In this document: one piece after another, positions 9,079 through 17,387 of the stretch
Layout: each line of letters begins with the position of its first letter
Numbering within the stretch: the first letter of the stretch is position 1
NCBI GenBank assembly: GCA_036509315.1
Contig: DATCFU010000027.1
Span: 1 to 30,996 of the forward strand
Length of the DNA: 30,996 nucleotides
Direction: 5' to 3'
Source of the DNA: PALSA-607 sp036509315
Lineage (GTDB): Bacteria > Actinomycetota > Actinomycetes > Acidothermales > Acidothermaceae
Made by a program: the position numbers and the translations under genes
Notes under the pieces: generated by a model
Told to the model about the DNA's origin: nothing
What the model saw: the letters and a program-made list of their open reading frames with translations, nothing else
Database searches by the model: none

Positions 9079-10416
9079 TTGAGTTCGCGGGGCGGCCTGA
9101 AGGTAGTCGTTGCTGGCGTGGTCGGCGTTCTTGCGCTGTCGTGCCTCGCCGCCTGCGAACGAGCCGTCGCCATCGACTCCGTCGGTGCACCACCCTCACA
9201 CGTAGCCTCCGCACCGATCAGTACCGCGCCCGCCGTCCCCGCCCCGCCGTCCGTCTCGCCGCCTGTTCAACTAACCGTGGCACCCGCCGACGGAGCGACT
9301 GCCGTCGCGCTCGGCTCGCACGTCTCGGTGTCCGTCGCCGACGGCACGCTCACCGCAGTGTCCGTGGCCGACTCGAGCGGCGACACGGTGGTCGGTTCAC
9401 TCGACCCGACATCGCACTCGTGGGCCAGCACCGGGGTGCTTATCCCCGGCACGCAGTACCTGGTGACCGCAACCGCCGTCTCGCAGAGTGGTACGTCGAC
9501 GGAGACCTCAAGCAGCTTTACCACTGCTGCGGCGGCGAACATCCTCGGCGTGAAGATCGCGCCCCTTGAGGGTGAGGTCGTAGGCGTCGGCATGCCGATC
9601 GTGGTCTATTTCAGTTCCCCGGTCACCAACGAGGCCGCCGTCGAGAAGGCCCTCACCGTCGATTCGGCGGTGCCGATCGTCGGCTCGTGGCACTGGTATG
9701 GCGACAAGGAAGTGCACTATCGCCCGATGCAGTACTGGCCAGCGGGCGACGTGGTTACGTTGCACGCCAACCTCAAGGGTGTCGACGCCGGCAAGGGCGT
9801 GTGGGGCGCCGAGAACCGAACCCTCAACTTCACCATCGGCGCATCCCAGATCTCGACGGTCAACGCAATCACCGACAAGATGACGGTCGTCGTGAACGGC
9901 GTGGTGGCCAGGACGATGGCAGTGAGCACGGGGCGCGACAAGTACCCGACGACGTCCGGTATCCACGTGGTGCTCGACAAGGAGCCGAGCGTCATCATGG
10001 ACTCCGCGACGGTCGGAATCCCGAAGGGCAACCCGGACTACTACTACGAGACGGTCCTGTGGGACGTTCGCATCTCCTGGTCCGGTGAGTACGTGCATTC
10101 GGCGCCATGGTCGGTGAGCGAGCAAGGCAGAGCGAACGTCAGCCACGGTTGCGTCAACGCGAGCCCAGCTGACGCGCAGTGGTTCTACAACCTGACGCGC
10201 CGCGGTGACATCGTGACCGTCACTGGCACTCCTCGCCCGCTCGAGTCTGGCAACGGGTGGACCGACTGGAACATGAGTTGGTCGCAGTGGATCTCGGGCA
10301 GCGCATTGACCACGGCATCCGGGGTTGCAACCACGTCGAGTTCGCCTACGCCGGCCTCGTCCTACGGGTCGACCGCGACTCCGCCGGCGAGCGCGACCCC
10401 TACCGCGTCGTCGTAA
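9079..10416 (+). CDS. Lipoprotein L,D-transpeptidase with Ig-like domain
   Basis: A 445-residue secreted lipoprotein that should form 3-3 peptidoglycan cross-links. The TTG at 9079 is chosen because AGGAGG lies six bases upstream; an in-frame TTG at 9049 has no such site. A signal peptide ends in the lipobox LAAC with Cys26. Ig-like beta-domains (about 55-250, e.g. VSVADGTLTAVSVADSSGDT) precede a YkuD catalytic domain whose signature SHGCVN gives His356 and Cys358. The layout (lipoprotein, Ig domain, YkuD, extended WTDWNMSWSQW tail) matches LdtMt2-type enzymes of mycobacteria and relatives. The last ~40 residues are Ser/Thr/Pro/Ala-rich and probably disordered. It is transcribed alone, divergent from treX and convergent with the GNAT-like gene. 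Confidence 0.93.
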   Translation: MSSRGGLKVVVAGVVGVLALSCLAACERAVAIDSVGAPPSHVASAPISTAPAVPAPPSVSPPVQLTVAPADGATAVALGSHVSVSVADGTLTAVSVADSSGDTVVGSLDPTSHSWASTGVLIPGTQYLVTATAVSQSGTSTETSSSFTTAAAANILGVKIAPLEGEVVGVGMPIVVYFSSPVTNEAAVEKALTVDSAVPIVGSWHWYGDKEVHYRPMQYWPAGDVVTLHANLKGVDAGKGVWGAENRTLNFTIGASQISTVNAITDKMTVVVNGVVARTMAVSTGRDKYPTTSGIHVVLDKEPSVIMDSATVGIPKGNPDYYYETVLWDVRISWSGEYVHSAPWSVSEQGRANVSHGCVNASPADAQWFYNLTRRGDIVTVTGTPRPLESGNGWTDWNMSWSQWISGSALTTASGVATTSSSPTPASSYGSTATPPASATPTASS

Positions 10417-10442
10417 CACCGACTTGGCGGCCGCACCCTTAC

Positions 10443-11501
10443 TTAGCGGCGTTGCCCTAGCCCGGCCCGCAGCATCACCATCGGCGCCGCCGCATTCGTG
10501 GCCAGCAGCGATTCTGGTGCCACCGACGTCATCCAGTCGAGCGCGACCATCTCGGGCTCGTCCAACATGCGCTGGACGACGGCCGCTTCGACCAACCGGC
10601 CCGGCGCGTAGCGCGCCCACGCCGTGACGAAGTGGCTTTCAAGGACGCGGTAGCTATCGCCGTCCCGGATGCCGATGACGTGCGCCGCGAGCGTGCCGTC
10701 GATGTGCGCTGTCGCGACCTCGAGCATGCCGTCGAGCGCGAGATCTGTTAGGCGGCCGCGCCAGGTCTGCAGTGTCACGTCGTCGTCGAGGTCGCTGGCC
10801 CGCTCGCGATCGTGGTCGCGGTTTCGGTGTGACTCCTCGAGCGCTGGCATGAGGGCCCGAATCTCGCCCTCGCTGCGGGTGAAGTGGACGTTGAACGTGC
10901 GGTAGTCAGTCGCTAGGCGATTGGTCGCCGTGCGCAGCGTGCGGCGCATGGCCGGGGTCAGGTAGTCGGTGGCTTCGTCGAGTCCGGGCTCGCGCCGGAT
11001 CATCGGGATCGGGTCAACGTCGATGGGGACGAGCTGGGGGAACCCCGCCAGGAAGCCGGCGAGGGTGTTCGAGCCGGGGTCGAGCGGGCCGAGTTCGACC
11101 GCCCAGCCACTCGAGCGCGCGGGCAGCGTCCTGGACAGTGCGATCCCGAGGCGGCGCGCCCAGAGCTTGTCGTCGGCTAACACAGCACCGCGATGCCCGA
11201 GATCGCTCCCAGCGAAGGTCACGATGTGGGACGTGCGGCCAGCGCCGCGTACCTCCACGAGAACCGACGCAGCACGTAAAAAGCCGGACGGGTCGCGGAC
11301 GAGCACGGCCCAGGGCTGCCCGGTGCCGGCGTTGGCAAGCGTCCAGGTGCTACGGGCGGTGATGGCCGCGGCGCAGCGCTGAGCCAACGCTTCGAGCTCG
11401 CCACGGTGTGCGCGCACACCGTCAGTGCCCGCGACGATCTGAACCCCCGTCGTTCCGGAAAGCAGATTCGTGCTGGCTGCCATCAGTGGCGCAGCGGTCA
11501 C
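10443..11501 (-). CDS. GNAT-family acetyltransferase-like protein (CelD/BioF2 type)
   Basis: A 352-residue soluble protein. The C-terminal half (about 195-345) looks like the acetyltransferase fold of CelD/BioF2-like proteins: a helical basic segment TPAMRRTLRTATNRLA, then strands such as EVATAHIDGTLAAHVIGIRDG and the helix RLVEAAVVQRMLDEP. The N-terminal half may be a second, degenerate GNAT domain. The substrate is unknown. The start is taken as GTG 11501, which overlaps the GGDEF-EAL stop by four bases (GTGA); earlier codons run through that gene and give unlikely sequence. Coupling to a c-di-GMP enzyme suggests co-expression, perhaps in envelope or exopolysaccharide modification, but this is inference. 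Confidence 0.75.
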   Translation of the reverse strand: MTAAPLMAASTNLLSGTTGVQIVAGTDGVRAHRGELEALAQRCAAAITARSTWTLANAGTGQPWAVLVRDPSGFLRAASVLVEVRGAGRTSHIVTFAGSDLGHRGAVLADDKLWARRLGIALSRTLPARSSGWAVELGPLDPGSNTLAGFLAGFPQLVPIDVDPIPMIRREPGLDEATDYLTPAMRRTLRTATNRLATDYRTFNVHFTRSEGEIRALMPALEESHRNRDHDRERASDLDDDVTLQTWRGRLTDLALDGMLEVATAHIDGTLAAHVIGIRDGDSYRVLESHFVTAWARYAPGRLVEAAVVQRMLDEPEMVALDWMTSVAPESLLATNAAAPMVMLRAGLGQRR

Positions 11502-13909
11502 GAGGCCAGTCCGTCCGCGGCATGGGGACCCGCGTGAGCGGCATTGAGGGCGTTGAATTCCATGCCCGCCATATCCGGTCGGTCGTCGAGCCACTGTTCG
11601 AGCTCGAGCGGAGGAAGTGCCTTGGAGAAGAAGAATCCCTGCGAGACGTCGCATCCGGAGAGCGCCAGGTGTCCGGCGGTGATCTCGTTCTCGACCCCTT
11701 CGGCAACCAGGCGCATCCCCAGGGAGTGGGCCAGGCTGATCGTCGAGCGGACGATGGCGGCGGCTCGCGGGTCGTCGGCCATCGGCTGGACGAATGAGCG
11801 GTCCAGCTTCAGCTCGTCGATCGGCAGCTCCCGCAGGTAGGCGAGAGAGGAGTAGCCCGTACCGAAGTCATCGACGGCGACGCGGATGCCGAGCGTGCGC
11901 AGTTGCGTGAGGATCTCTCGGGCGCGTTCGCGATCGCCCATCAGGAAGTCCTCGGTGATCTCGAGCTCCAGAGCCGACGCCGGCAGACCGCGGTTCACCA
12001 GCAGCTGGTGCACCCGCTCGGGGAGTTCGAGATCGACCAAAGAGGACGCCGAGAGGTTGACGGCGACACTCAGCATTCGGCCACCAGCCCGCCACAGCGC
12101 GACCTGGTCAAGCGACTGCTCAAGCACGGCCATCGTGAGGTCACGCATCAGGCCGGCGTCTTCGGCGAGCGGAAGGAACGCGTCGGGTGGGAGCAACCCA
12201 TGCACTGGATGGTCCCAGCGAACGAGTGCTTCGACGCCCGACACGTACGAGGTCTGGGAGTCAACCTTGGGCTGGTAGTGCATGGCCAGCTTGCGGGCCT
12301 GAATGACTTGACGCAGTTCCTCGAGCGTGCGCAGCCGGTCCTGACCACCGAGGGAGTCGTCGGATTCGCTGTAGACCCGGAACCCGGTGCGCAGGTCCTT
12401 GGCGTGGTACATCGCGATGTCGGCGCGGCGCAACAGCGTCGAGACCTCGAGGCCATGCTTGGGGAACAGGGAGATGCCGACACTGGCAGCCACCCGCACG
12501 GTGATGCCGTCGATGGTGAACGGAGCAAGCAGCGTCTGACGGACGAGCTCGGCGAACATCTCCGCGCCGTCCCGGTCGACGTCGAGAACGAAAATCGAGA
12601 ACTCGTCGCCGCCCAGCCGCGCGAGCAACCCGTCTTCGTGATTCAGCCCTTCGGTGAGTCGGGTGGCGACCTGGAGCAGGAGGTCGTCGCCGGCATGGTG
12701 ACCGAGTGAGTCGTTGACTTCCTTGAAGCGGTCGAGATCGAGCAGGAACAACGCACCACTGCGGTCGGGGTCGACGGCAAGGTAGGTGTCGACATGCTCG
12801 TAGAACGCGCGCCGGTTCCCGAGGCCCGTCAGTTCGTCGGTGAGGGCGAGCTGACGGCTGTGCGCCAGAGTCGTGACTTCGCGGAAGCTGACGACAAGTC
12901 GGCCGATCGCGGCCACGATGGTCGCTGCCGCGAGCGCAACGGCGATCGGGTGCAGCATGTGGCCGTGGTCGTACACCAGCAACGCGACCGTGCACAGCGT
13001 GGCAACGACGGGAATGCCGAGAAGCACCCAAGCGGGTAGCGTCGCGCCGCCAACCTTCTTCGACCACCCGGGTGCGAGTGCTACAACTGCTGTAGCGACA
13101 ACCCACGTCGTGTTGTCGAGACCGCCTGGCTGGTAGCTCTTGTGCGCAACCAGAACGAGGTAGATGCAGTCGGCCACGGAGAACAACGCCAGGCCGCCGG
13201 CAAGGAACCATACGCTCGCCGGTGGGCGCCAGTGGTAGAGGGCGAGCACGGCCGTGACGACTAGGAGCAAGAGGACGTCGAGTAGCGGATAGGCCTCCCT
13301 GGTGATGATAGCTGCGGTGGTGTCGCCGGTCCCGTGAACGGCCTTCAGAACCGGACCAACGACGGCTGCCGCGATGGCGGCGACCGCCAGGCCGCCGACG
13401 ATGCCGTCGAGCCAAAGGCTCAGTGGCAGCTTGCCGGCGAAGTCACGGATGACCAGCAGCAGCGCGACAAAAGCGCACGGGTAGAACGACAACCAGAAGC
13501 CATCGGCGACCGACGGAAACGGCTGTTCGGCCAGCGGCCGGACGAAGATCGTCCAGTAGATGTTGCCTAACCCGTACATCGCGAGGCCGAGAGCAAGGAT
13601 TCGCCAGCTGGATTGGTACGCGGTCGCTTTCCGGGCCCGCAAATAGCACAGGACTGGGCTCGACGCGTACGCGAGGTTATTCAGGATTCCGTCGAGGATG
13701 AGGTTGTAGCCAGTGTGCCCCGCCGGACGCACGCCCGGGATCGTCGAGACCCCGAAGGTAGCGAACACCGCAATCATGAAGACGTAGAAGGTCGTCGTCG
13801 TCCAGACCCAACTCCAAATGCGGCGACCCAGGGCGCGCGCTATTCGCCTGGTTCGGCCAGCGGCGGTGCGCACGCCCGTGCCGCCCCTCGGGAGGATGTC
13901 CATACCCAT
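11498..13909 (-). CDS. Membrane-bound GGDEF-EAL protein (c-di-GMP cyclase/phosphodiesterase)
   Basis: An 803-residue protein. About ten hydrophobic helices occupy residues 30-330, forming an integral membrane sensor of unassigned type. A GGDEF domain follows with LFLLDLDRFKEVNDSLGHHA and an intact GGDEF signature at 433-437, then an EAL domain with EAL at 560-562 (VEALVRWDHP) and DDFGTGYSSLAYLRELPID. Both active-site signatures look intact, so it could make and hydrolyse c-di-GMP. The RxxD inhibitory site usual before GGDEF is not present (the sequence there is NHEDG), so cyclase feedback inhibition may be missing. The start is ATG 13909 or ATG 13903; neither has a strong ribosome-binding site. 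It is followed by the overlapping GNAT-like gene. Confidence 0.94.
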   Translation of the reverse strand: MGMDILPRGGTGVRTAAGRTRRIARALGRRIWSWVWTTTTFYVFMIAVFATFGVSTIPGVRPAGHTGYNLILDGILNNLAYASSPVLCYLRARKATAYQSSWRILALGLAMYGLGNIYWTIFVRPLAEQPFPSVADGFWLSFYPCAFVALLLVIRDFAGKLPLSLWLDGIVGGLAVAAIAAAVVGPVLKAVHGTGDTTAAIITREAYPLLDVLLLLVVTAVLALYHWRPPASVWFLAGGLALFSVADCIYLVLVAHKSYQPGGLDNTTWVVATAVVALAPGWSKKVGGATLPAWVLLGIPVVATLCTVALLVYDHGHMLHPIAVALAAATIVAAIGRLVVSFREVTTLAHSRQLALTDELTGLGNRRAFYEHVDTYLAVDPDRSGALFLLDLDRFKEVNDSLGHHAGDDLLLQVATRLTEGLNHEDGLLARLGGDEFSIFVLDVDRDGAEMFAELVRQTLLAPFTIDGITVRVAASVGISLFPKHGLEVSTLLRRADIAMYHAKDLRTGFRVYSESDDSLGGQDRLRTLEELRQVIQARKLAMHYQPKVDSQTSYVSGVEALVRWDHPVHGLLPPDAFLPLAEDAGLMRDLTMAVLEQSLDQVALWRAGGRMLSVAVNLSASSLVDLELPERVHQLLVNRGLPASALELEITEDFLMGDRERAREILTQLRTLGIRVAVDDFGTGYSSLAYLRELPIDELKLDRSFVQPMADDPRAAAIVRSTISLAHSLGMRLVAEGVENEITAGHLALSGCDVSQGFFFSKALPPLELEQWLDDRPDMAGMEFNALNAAHAGPHAADGLAS

Positions 13910-14218
13910 GTCAATCGCAATTTGCGGGGCCGAATCGCAGGACCAGCTGCGTATTGCGGATCGGCTACTTCGACAGTCGTATGGACGCCGATTGGTTGCG
14001 ACGGGTGCGTCCGTTCGGGCTATTTGTTCGGCCGGACTTGACCCGTTCGTCGGTGATGTGCGGGTTAATGGGCTTTATTGTGTGGTTCGTCCAGTTATAC
14101 CGTGCGCCGTCTGCTCGCTAGTTGACCCGCTGACGCGTCCCGAGTTCGTAGCGATTCCGGAACGATCGCCGACTACCTTCGGTCGCGCGCGATACCGCAG
14201 CTACCACTGGAGGAACCG
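13910..14218. promoter_or_regulatory. Divergent intergenic region (GGDEF-EAL and small membrane protein)
   Basis: These 309 bases between two divergent genes contain no convincing coding sequence. It is somewhat less GC-rich around 14025-14105. A weak rightward promoter-like pair, TTGTGT with TTATAC about 15 bases later (14079-14100), is the only candidate I see. The rightward gene's ribosome-binding site GGAGG is at 14209-14213. Confidence 0.35.
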
Positions 14219-14683
14219 ATGACGAAGGCGTACCGAGTTCTCGCGCGACTGATAGCAGCGCTGGTCGTCGTGCAGGCCGCGGCGATCGCCTACGGAGCGT
14301 TTGCCATCGACAAGGTGGTCAACAACGCGAAGGACCACGGAAACACGATCGCCGATGCGTCGTCGAAGCTCGACGGCGGCGCCGGGTACGGGGTTCACGC
14401 TCTTGTTGGCATGCTCGCAATCCCCCTCATTGCGATCGTCTTGTTTGTCGTCGCGTTCATGGCGCATATACCGGACGGCGTGAAGTGGGCGGGGTTCGTC
14501 TTACTGGACGTCGTCGTGCAGGTAGTGCTGGGCGTGGCCGCCCACAGTCTGGCTGCACTGGGGTGGTTGCACGGACCCAACGCCCTCGTGTTATTTGCAC
14601 TGGCGATCTACACGGGACGACGCGTCGCCGCCGATCCGGTGTCGGAACCGGTGGCGACGAGCGCGCCGTCTACCGCACGCTAA
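14219..14683 (+). CDS. Small four-helix membrane protein, function unknown
   Basis: A 154-residue integral membrane protein starting at ATG 14219 behind GGAGG. Four hydrophobic helices are visible: about 6-28, 60-83, 90-114 and 117-133; the loop between the first two (DKVVNNAKDHGNTIADASSK) is polar. The pattern resembles DUF6220-like four-helix proteins of actinobacteria, but no functional motif is visible. It is monocistronic, the last chromosomal gene before the integrated element, and unrelated to the element's genes in composition. Confidence 0.75.
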   Translation: MTKAYRVLARLIAALVVVQAAAIAYGAFAIDKVVNNAKDHGNTIADASSKLDGGAGYGVHALVGMLAIPLIAIVLFVVAFMAHIPDGVKWAGFVLLDVVVQVVLGVAAHSLAALGWLHGPNALVLFALAIYTGRRVAADPVSEPVATSAPSTAR

Positions 14684-14888
14684 GCGGCTACGGCGCTGTA
14701 TTGATGGGCTGTGCTGTGCTCAGGGGCTGCATCAGGGCACTAGCGGGATGTTCAGCAAGATCCAGTTCATAGTCATCGGGGCCCGGGTCTCACGCGTGGT
14801 GGACACCGTTCTCACCTCCAATGGACATGGTCGCCGACGAGGCTGAACGCGACCGCACGCGAAGCTGACCGCAATCGTGGAGAATTAC
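14684..14888. other. Chromosomal flank left of the attachment site, no gene seen
   Basis: About 205 bases without a convincing ORF, RNA gene or strong terminator. Before integration this DNA would have lain directly downstream of the tRNA-Val gene now at 30727-30798. Confidence 0.4.
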
Positions 14889-14916
14889 CTTGTGGGCGTT
14901 GCAGGGATTGAACCTG
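14889..14916 (-). repeat. attL core (tRNA-Val 3'-end duplicate)
   Basis: Identical over 28 bases to 30723-30750. It covers one side of the T-arm, the T-loop and the 3' acceptor strand of tRNA-Val, plus four bases downstream. Similarity stops at once on both sides. Confidence 0.92.
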
Positions 14917-14994
14917 TAGCGGGTACCATTTCCCGATACAGGGCAATACACTCGGCAGGACCGAGAAATTCCCTTACTTCACAGCGTGTTCTGG

Positions 14995-15003
14995 TCTGGC
15001 ACG
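14995..15003 (+). promoter_or_regulatory. Candidate integrase arm site, single copy
   Basis: TCTGGCACG, the same 9-mer found twice at 15059-15078 and at the right end (30658-30666). It is 79 bases inside the attL core. Confidence 0.5.
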
Positions 15004-15058
15004 GCTAACAGTATCGCGTGTCACTGGACGACACAAGTGGACACAGATAGCCTTGCGA

Positions 15059-15078
15059 TCTGGCACGTATCTGGCACG
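15059..15078 (+). promoter_or_regulatory. Candidate integrase arm sites, tandem pair
   Basis: TCTGGCACG occurs at 15059-15067 and 15070-15078, an 11-bp period that puts both on the same DNA face. The second copy ends eight bases before the integrase start, so integrase binding could also repress its own gene. A matching pair lies at 30658-30677. Confidence 0.6.
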
Positions 15079-15086
15079 ACAGGGGA

Positions 15087-16244
15087 GTGAGGCGCTTGGC
15101 GACGAAGACGAAACGGAGCTTCGGCAACATCCGGAAGCTGCCGTCAGGGCGCCTCCAGGTCCGCTACACCGCGCCAGACGGCAAGACCTACACCGCGCCC
15201 ATGACGTTCACGACCCTGACCGATGCCCGCGGCTGGCTGACGAAGACCGACGCTGACATCGCTCAGAGCCTGTGGCGGACACCAACGAAGATCTCCGACG
15301 AACTGACCTTCGGCGAGTACGCAGACCGGTGGCTCGGTGACCGGAGCCTCAAGCCACGCACCCGCGCCCACTACCGCGCCCTACTCGACCACCACCTCGT
15401 GCCCACGTTCGGCGACGTGGCCATCGGAGGGATTACACCGACCAGCATCCGCGCCTGGTACACCGTCGTCGGCGTCGGGATGCCCACGCTGCGGGCGCAC
15501 GCTTACGGGCTGCTGCGTGTCATCCTGGCGACCGCCGTGGCCGACGAGCTGCTGGTGGCCAATCCGGTGCACATCCGTGGCGCTGGCTCCGTGAAGCGGG
15601 CGATCAAGATCCGGCCGGCGTCCCTCGACGAACTCGAGGCGCTCGTCGCCAAGATGCCGGCGAAATACCGGGTGATGACTCTGCTGGCGGCATGGTGCGG
15701 CCTGCGGTTCGGCGAAGTCACCGAACTGCGCCGCAAGGACGTCGACCTCAAAGGGGAGGTGCTCCGGATCCGGCGAGCAGTGACGTGGGTGCCCCAACCC
15801 AAGCAAGACCCGGACGCCGCCACAGCGAAACGGCTCGAATCACGGGCGATCGTCGGGACACCGAAGAGCACTGCGGGCGTCCGTGACGTCGCAATCCCGC
15901 CCCACCTGCTGCCCGCCATCAAGGCGCACCTACGCGACTACGCCCAAGACGGACCCGACGGGCTGCTGTTCCCGTCGCCGACAGGCACACACCTCACGAC
16001 GTCCACGCTCTATACCTCGTTCTTCCGGGCGCGCAAAAAGATCGGCCGCGAGGACCTGCGCTGGCATGACCTTCGGCACACCGGAGCCGTACTGGCGGCC
16101 GCCACTGGCGCGACGCTCGCGGAGTTGATGGGCAGACTCGGGCACTCGACGCCGGGCGCAGCGATGAGATACCAGCACGCGGCGAAGGGCCGTGACGCCG
16201 AGATCGCAGCAGCGTTGTCGGCGCTGGTGACGGGGTCGAAGTGA
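15087..16244 (+). CDS. int: Tyrosine integrase of the element
   Basis: A 385-residue tyrosine recombinase that should catalyse integration at and excision from tRNA-Val. The N-terminus (SFGNIRKLPSGRLQVRYTAP) is an arm-type DNA-binding domain, followed by a SAM-like core-binding domain (about 70-165) and the catalytic domain. Catalytic residues are visible: Arg207 (CGLRFGE), His327 and Arg330 (HDLRHT), His353 (LGHST) and Tyr362 (RYQHA). The length and domain order match phage and ICE integrases. The start GTG 15087 is uncertain; TTG 15096 is possible. It lies 170 bases from attL with candidate arm sites between, and its stop overlaps the next gene by four bases. Confidence 0.96.
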   Translation: MRRLATKTKRSFGNIRKLPSGRLQVRYTAPDGKTYTAPMTFTTLTDARGWLTKTDADIAQSLWRTPTKISDELTFGEYADRWLGDRSLKPRTRAHYRALLDHHLVPTFGDVAIGGITPTSIRAWYTVVGVGMPTLRAHAYGLLRVILATAVADELLVANPVHIRGAGSVKRAIKIRPASLDELEALVAKMPAKYRVMTLLAAWCGLRFGEVTELRRKDVDLKGEVLRIRRAVTWVPQPKQDPDAATAKRLESRAIVGTPKSTAGVRDVAIPPHLLPAIKAHLRDYAQDGPDGLLFPSPTGTHLTTSTLYTSFFRARKKIGREDLRWHDLRHTGAVLAAATGATLAELMGRLGHSTPGAAMRYQHAAKGRDAEIAAALSALVTGSK

Positions 16245-16702
16245 CCGAGCCTCCCGACGAGTTCGTCGCGGTCTTCAATCGCTTGCGCGACGAGCAGCAC
16301 GCTATGGAAACCCGCGAGCGGAACATCGTGTCCCGGTACGAGTCGGCCGGTCGCTCAAGGATCAAGCGAGCGGCTCTCGTCGAGTACCTCTGTAGGGACG
16401 CGAGAGGCTGCCTGCTGCTGCATTGCTGGCAGGCGCCGGATGGCCGATTCCTGTATCAGCCCCCTTTCCATTTCTCCCCCGAGCGCAACCTCGCGGAATC
16501 GACGGCAATTGCACGCACGACCCGGACGTTAGACGGCGATCGGCATTGGCCGAGCCACGGTTGGAACCTTGACGATCTCGACGGGCAATTGAAGTTGCAG
16601 TGTGACTACGTTCACCTCGTGTGGAACGTCAGTGACGTCCTCGCCGACGCGGACGATTCGACTGCTGGGCACCCGACTCGCCGTCACCTCAAATCCCGAT
16701 AA
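16241..16702 (+). CDS. Hypothetical protein coupled to the integrase gene
   Basis: A 153-residue soluble protein starting at GTG 16241, overlapping the integrase stop by four bases. The N-terminus (about 1-50) is charged and helical (FNRLRDEQHAMETRERNIVS); the middle contains aromatic-rich strands (CLLLHCWQAPDGRFLYQPPF). I recognise no family. Overlap with int suggests co-expression and perhaps a role in integration or its control, which is only inference from position. Confidence 0.7.
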   Translation: MTEPPDEFVAVFNRLRDEQHAMETRERNIVSRYESAGRSRIKRAALVEYLCRDARGCLLLHCWQAPDGRFLYQPPFHFSPERNLAESTAIARTTRTLDGDRHWPSHGWNLDDLDGQLKLQCDYVHLVWNVSDVLADADDSTAGHPTRRHLKSR

Positions 16703-16724
16703 GGACGGTCGGGGCTGCTAAAGT

Positions 16725-16800
16725 CACCGCTAGTTAGACGTGGCCCCGCTGGAAGCGAAACCCTCATCCCGAATGGGCCGGGATTTGAAGGGTTTCCGCC
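16725..16800 (+). promoter_or_regulatory. Leader with hairpin masking the ribosome-binding site of the Xis-like gene
   Basis: It begins CACCGCTAG, then CGTGGC, then a hairpin: GAAACCCTCATCCCG (16757-16771) pairs with CGGGAT (16779-16784) and AGGGTTTC (16789-16796), leaving a four-base bulge. The likely Shine-Dalgarno AAGGG (16788-16792) lies in the right arm, so folding would hide it. A related leader precedes 24830. It may be a translational switch or a protein-binding site. Confidence 0.55.
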
Positions 16801-17070
16801 ATGTCCGTTCACGGTCCGATTTTCGAATCCGCCCCTTCGCCTGATCTCACCCCTCGCCGCGCGCGGCGGCCGGCCAAGTCCGACGAGGTTGCACCGCGAT
16901 ACGTCACGCTCGAGCGCGCGGCGGACTACATCGACGCCACACCCCGAACGATCCGCCGAGCCATCGCCGAAGGACGGCTGACCGGCTACCGCTTCGGCAA
17001 GCGCATGCTCCGCGTCGACCTCAACGAAGTCGAGGCTGCACTGCGGCCGGTTCCGGCGGTGGCGTCATGA
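16801..17070 (+). CDS. Excisionase-like helix-turn-helix protein
   Basis: An 89-residue protein with a MerR/Xis-type winged helix-turn-helix at about 33-80: YVTLERAADYIDATPRTIRR, then GRLTGYRFGKRMLRVDLNEV. This is the usual fold of actinobacterial excisionases and AlpA-like regulators, which bend DNA to direct integrase toward excision or act as repressors. The N-terminal 30 residues are basic and proline-rich. It starts the main rightward operon behind a structured leader, and its stop overlaps the next ATG by four bases. A second HTH of the same class lies at 19426, so which one is the true excisionase is open. Confidence 0.85.
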   Translation: MSVHGPIFESAPSPDLTPRRARRPAKSDEVAPRYVTLERAADYIDATPRTIRRAIAEGRLTGYRFGKRMLRVDLNEVEAALRPVPAVAS

Positions 17071-17387
17071 CCGAGCCCCCCGGAACGCGACGAAGCCCGG
17101 GGCAGCCACCCCGGGCAACGGCGACAAGCGATTTGCAGGCGGACCAGGCCAACGAGCACAGCATACCGTTCGATGCCGGAATCCCTGCTGCGCTGAAACG
17201 TCGCCGCGAGGCGTCGTGGCGCCTGCCTGTTCCGCCGAGTGGTTACCGCGACCCATTCGACGAACGCGCACGTGATTGGCCGCGGGATGTCGACGCATGC
17301 CGCGCGGCGTGGGCGCACTTAAATGACCTCGGGCTGATGTCTGAACTCGTCGACAAGGTGCTCAAAGAGCTTGCGGGTGCGGCTTGA
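17067..17387 (+). CDS. Hypothetical protein of the early operon
   Basis: A 106-residue protein. Residues 1-45 are polar and probably disordered; residues 45-106 are rich in Arg and Trp and end in two helices (DVDACRAAWAHLNDLGLMSE, then VDKVLKELAG). No family is recognised. It starts at ATG 17067 inside the stop of the Xis-like gene and overlaps the TTG start of the ATPase gene by four bases. Its place directly before a DUF3631 ATPase suggests a partner in DNA metabolism, but no motif supports a specific job. Confidence 0.7.
   Translation: MTEPPGTRRSPGQPPRATATSDLQADQANEHSIPFDAGIPAALKRRREASWRLPVPPSGYRDPFDERARDWPRDVDACRAAWAHLNDLGLMSELVDKVLKELAGAA

Noticed and set aside
9508..10620. A 370-codon minus-strand frame opposite the L,D-transpeptidase
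   Set aside because: The plus-strand gene has a signal peptide, lipobox and intact YkuD motif; the antisense frame shows none.
11498..13909. Long plus-strand and alternate-frame minus-strand reading frames over this gene (for example 12261-13415)
   Set aside because: They are Arg- and Pro-rich shadows of the GGDEF-EAL gene with no domain content.
15013..15050. Imperfect GTGTC/GACAC repeats upstream of the integrase
   Set aside because: Short, imperfect and not matched at the right end, unlike the TCTGGCACG sites.
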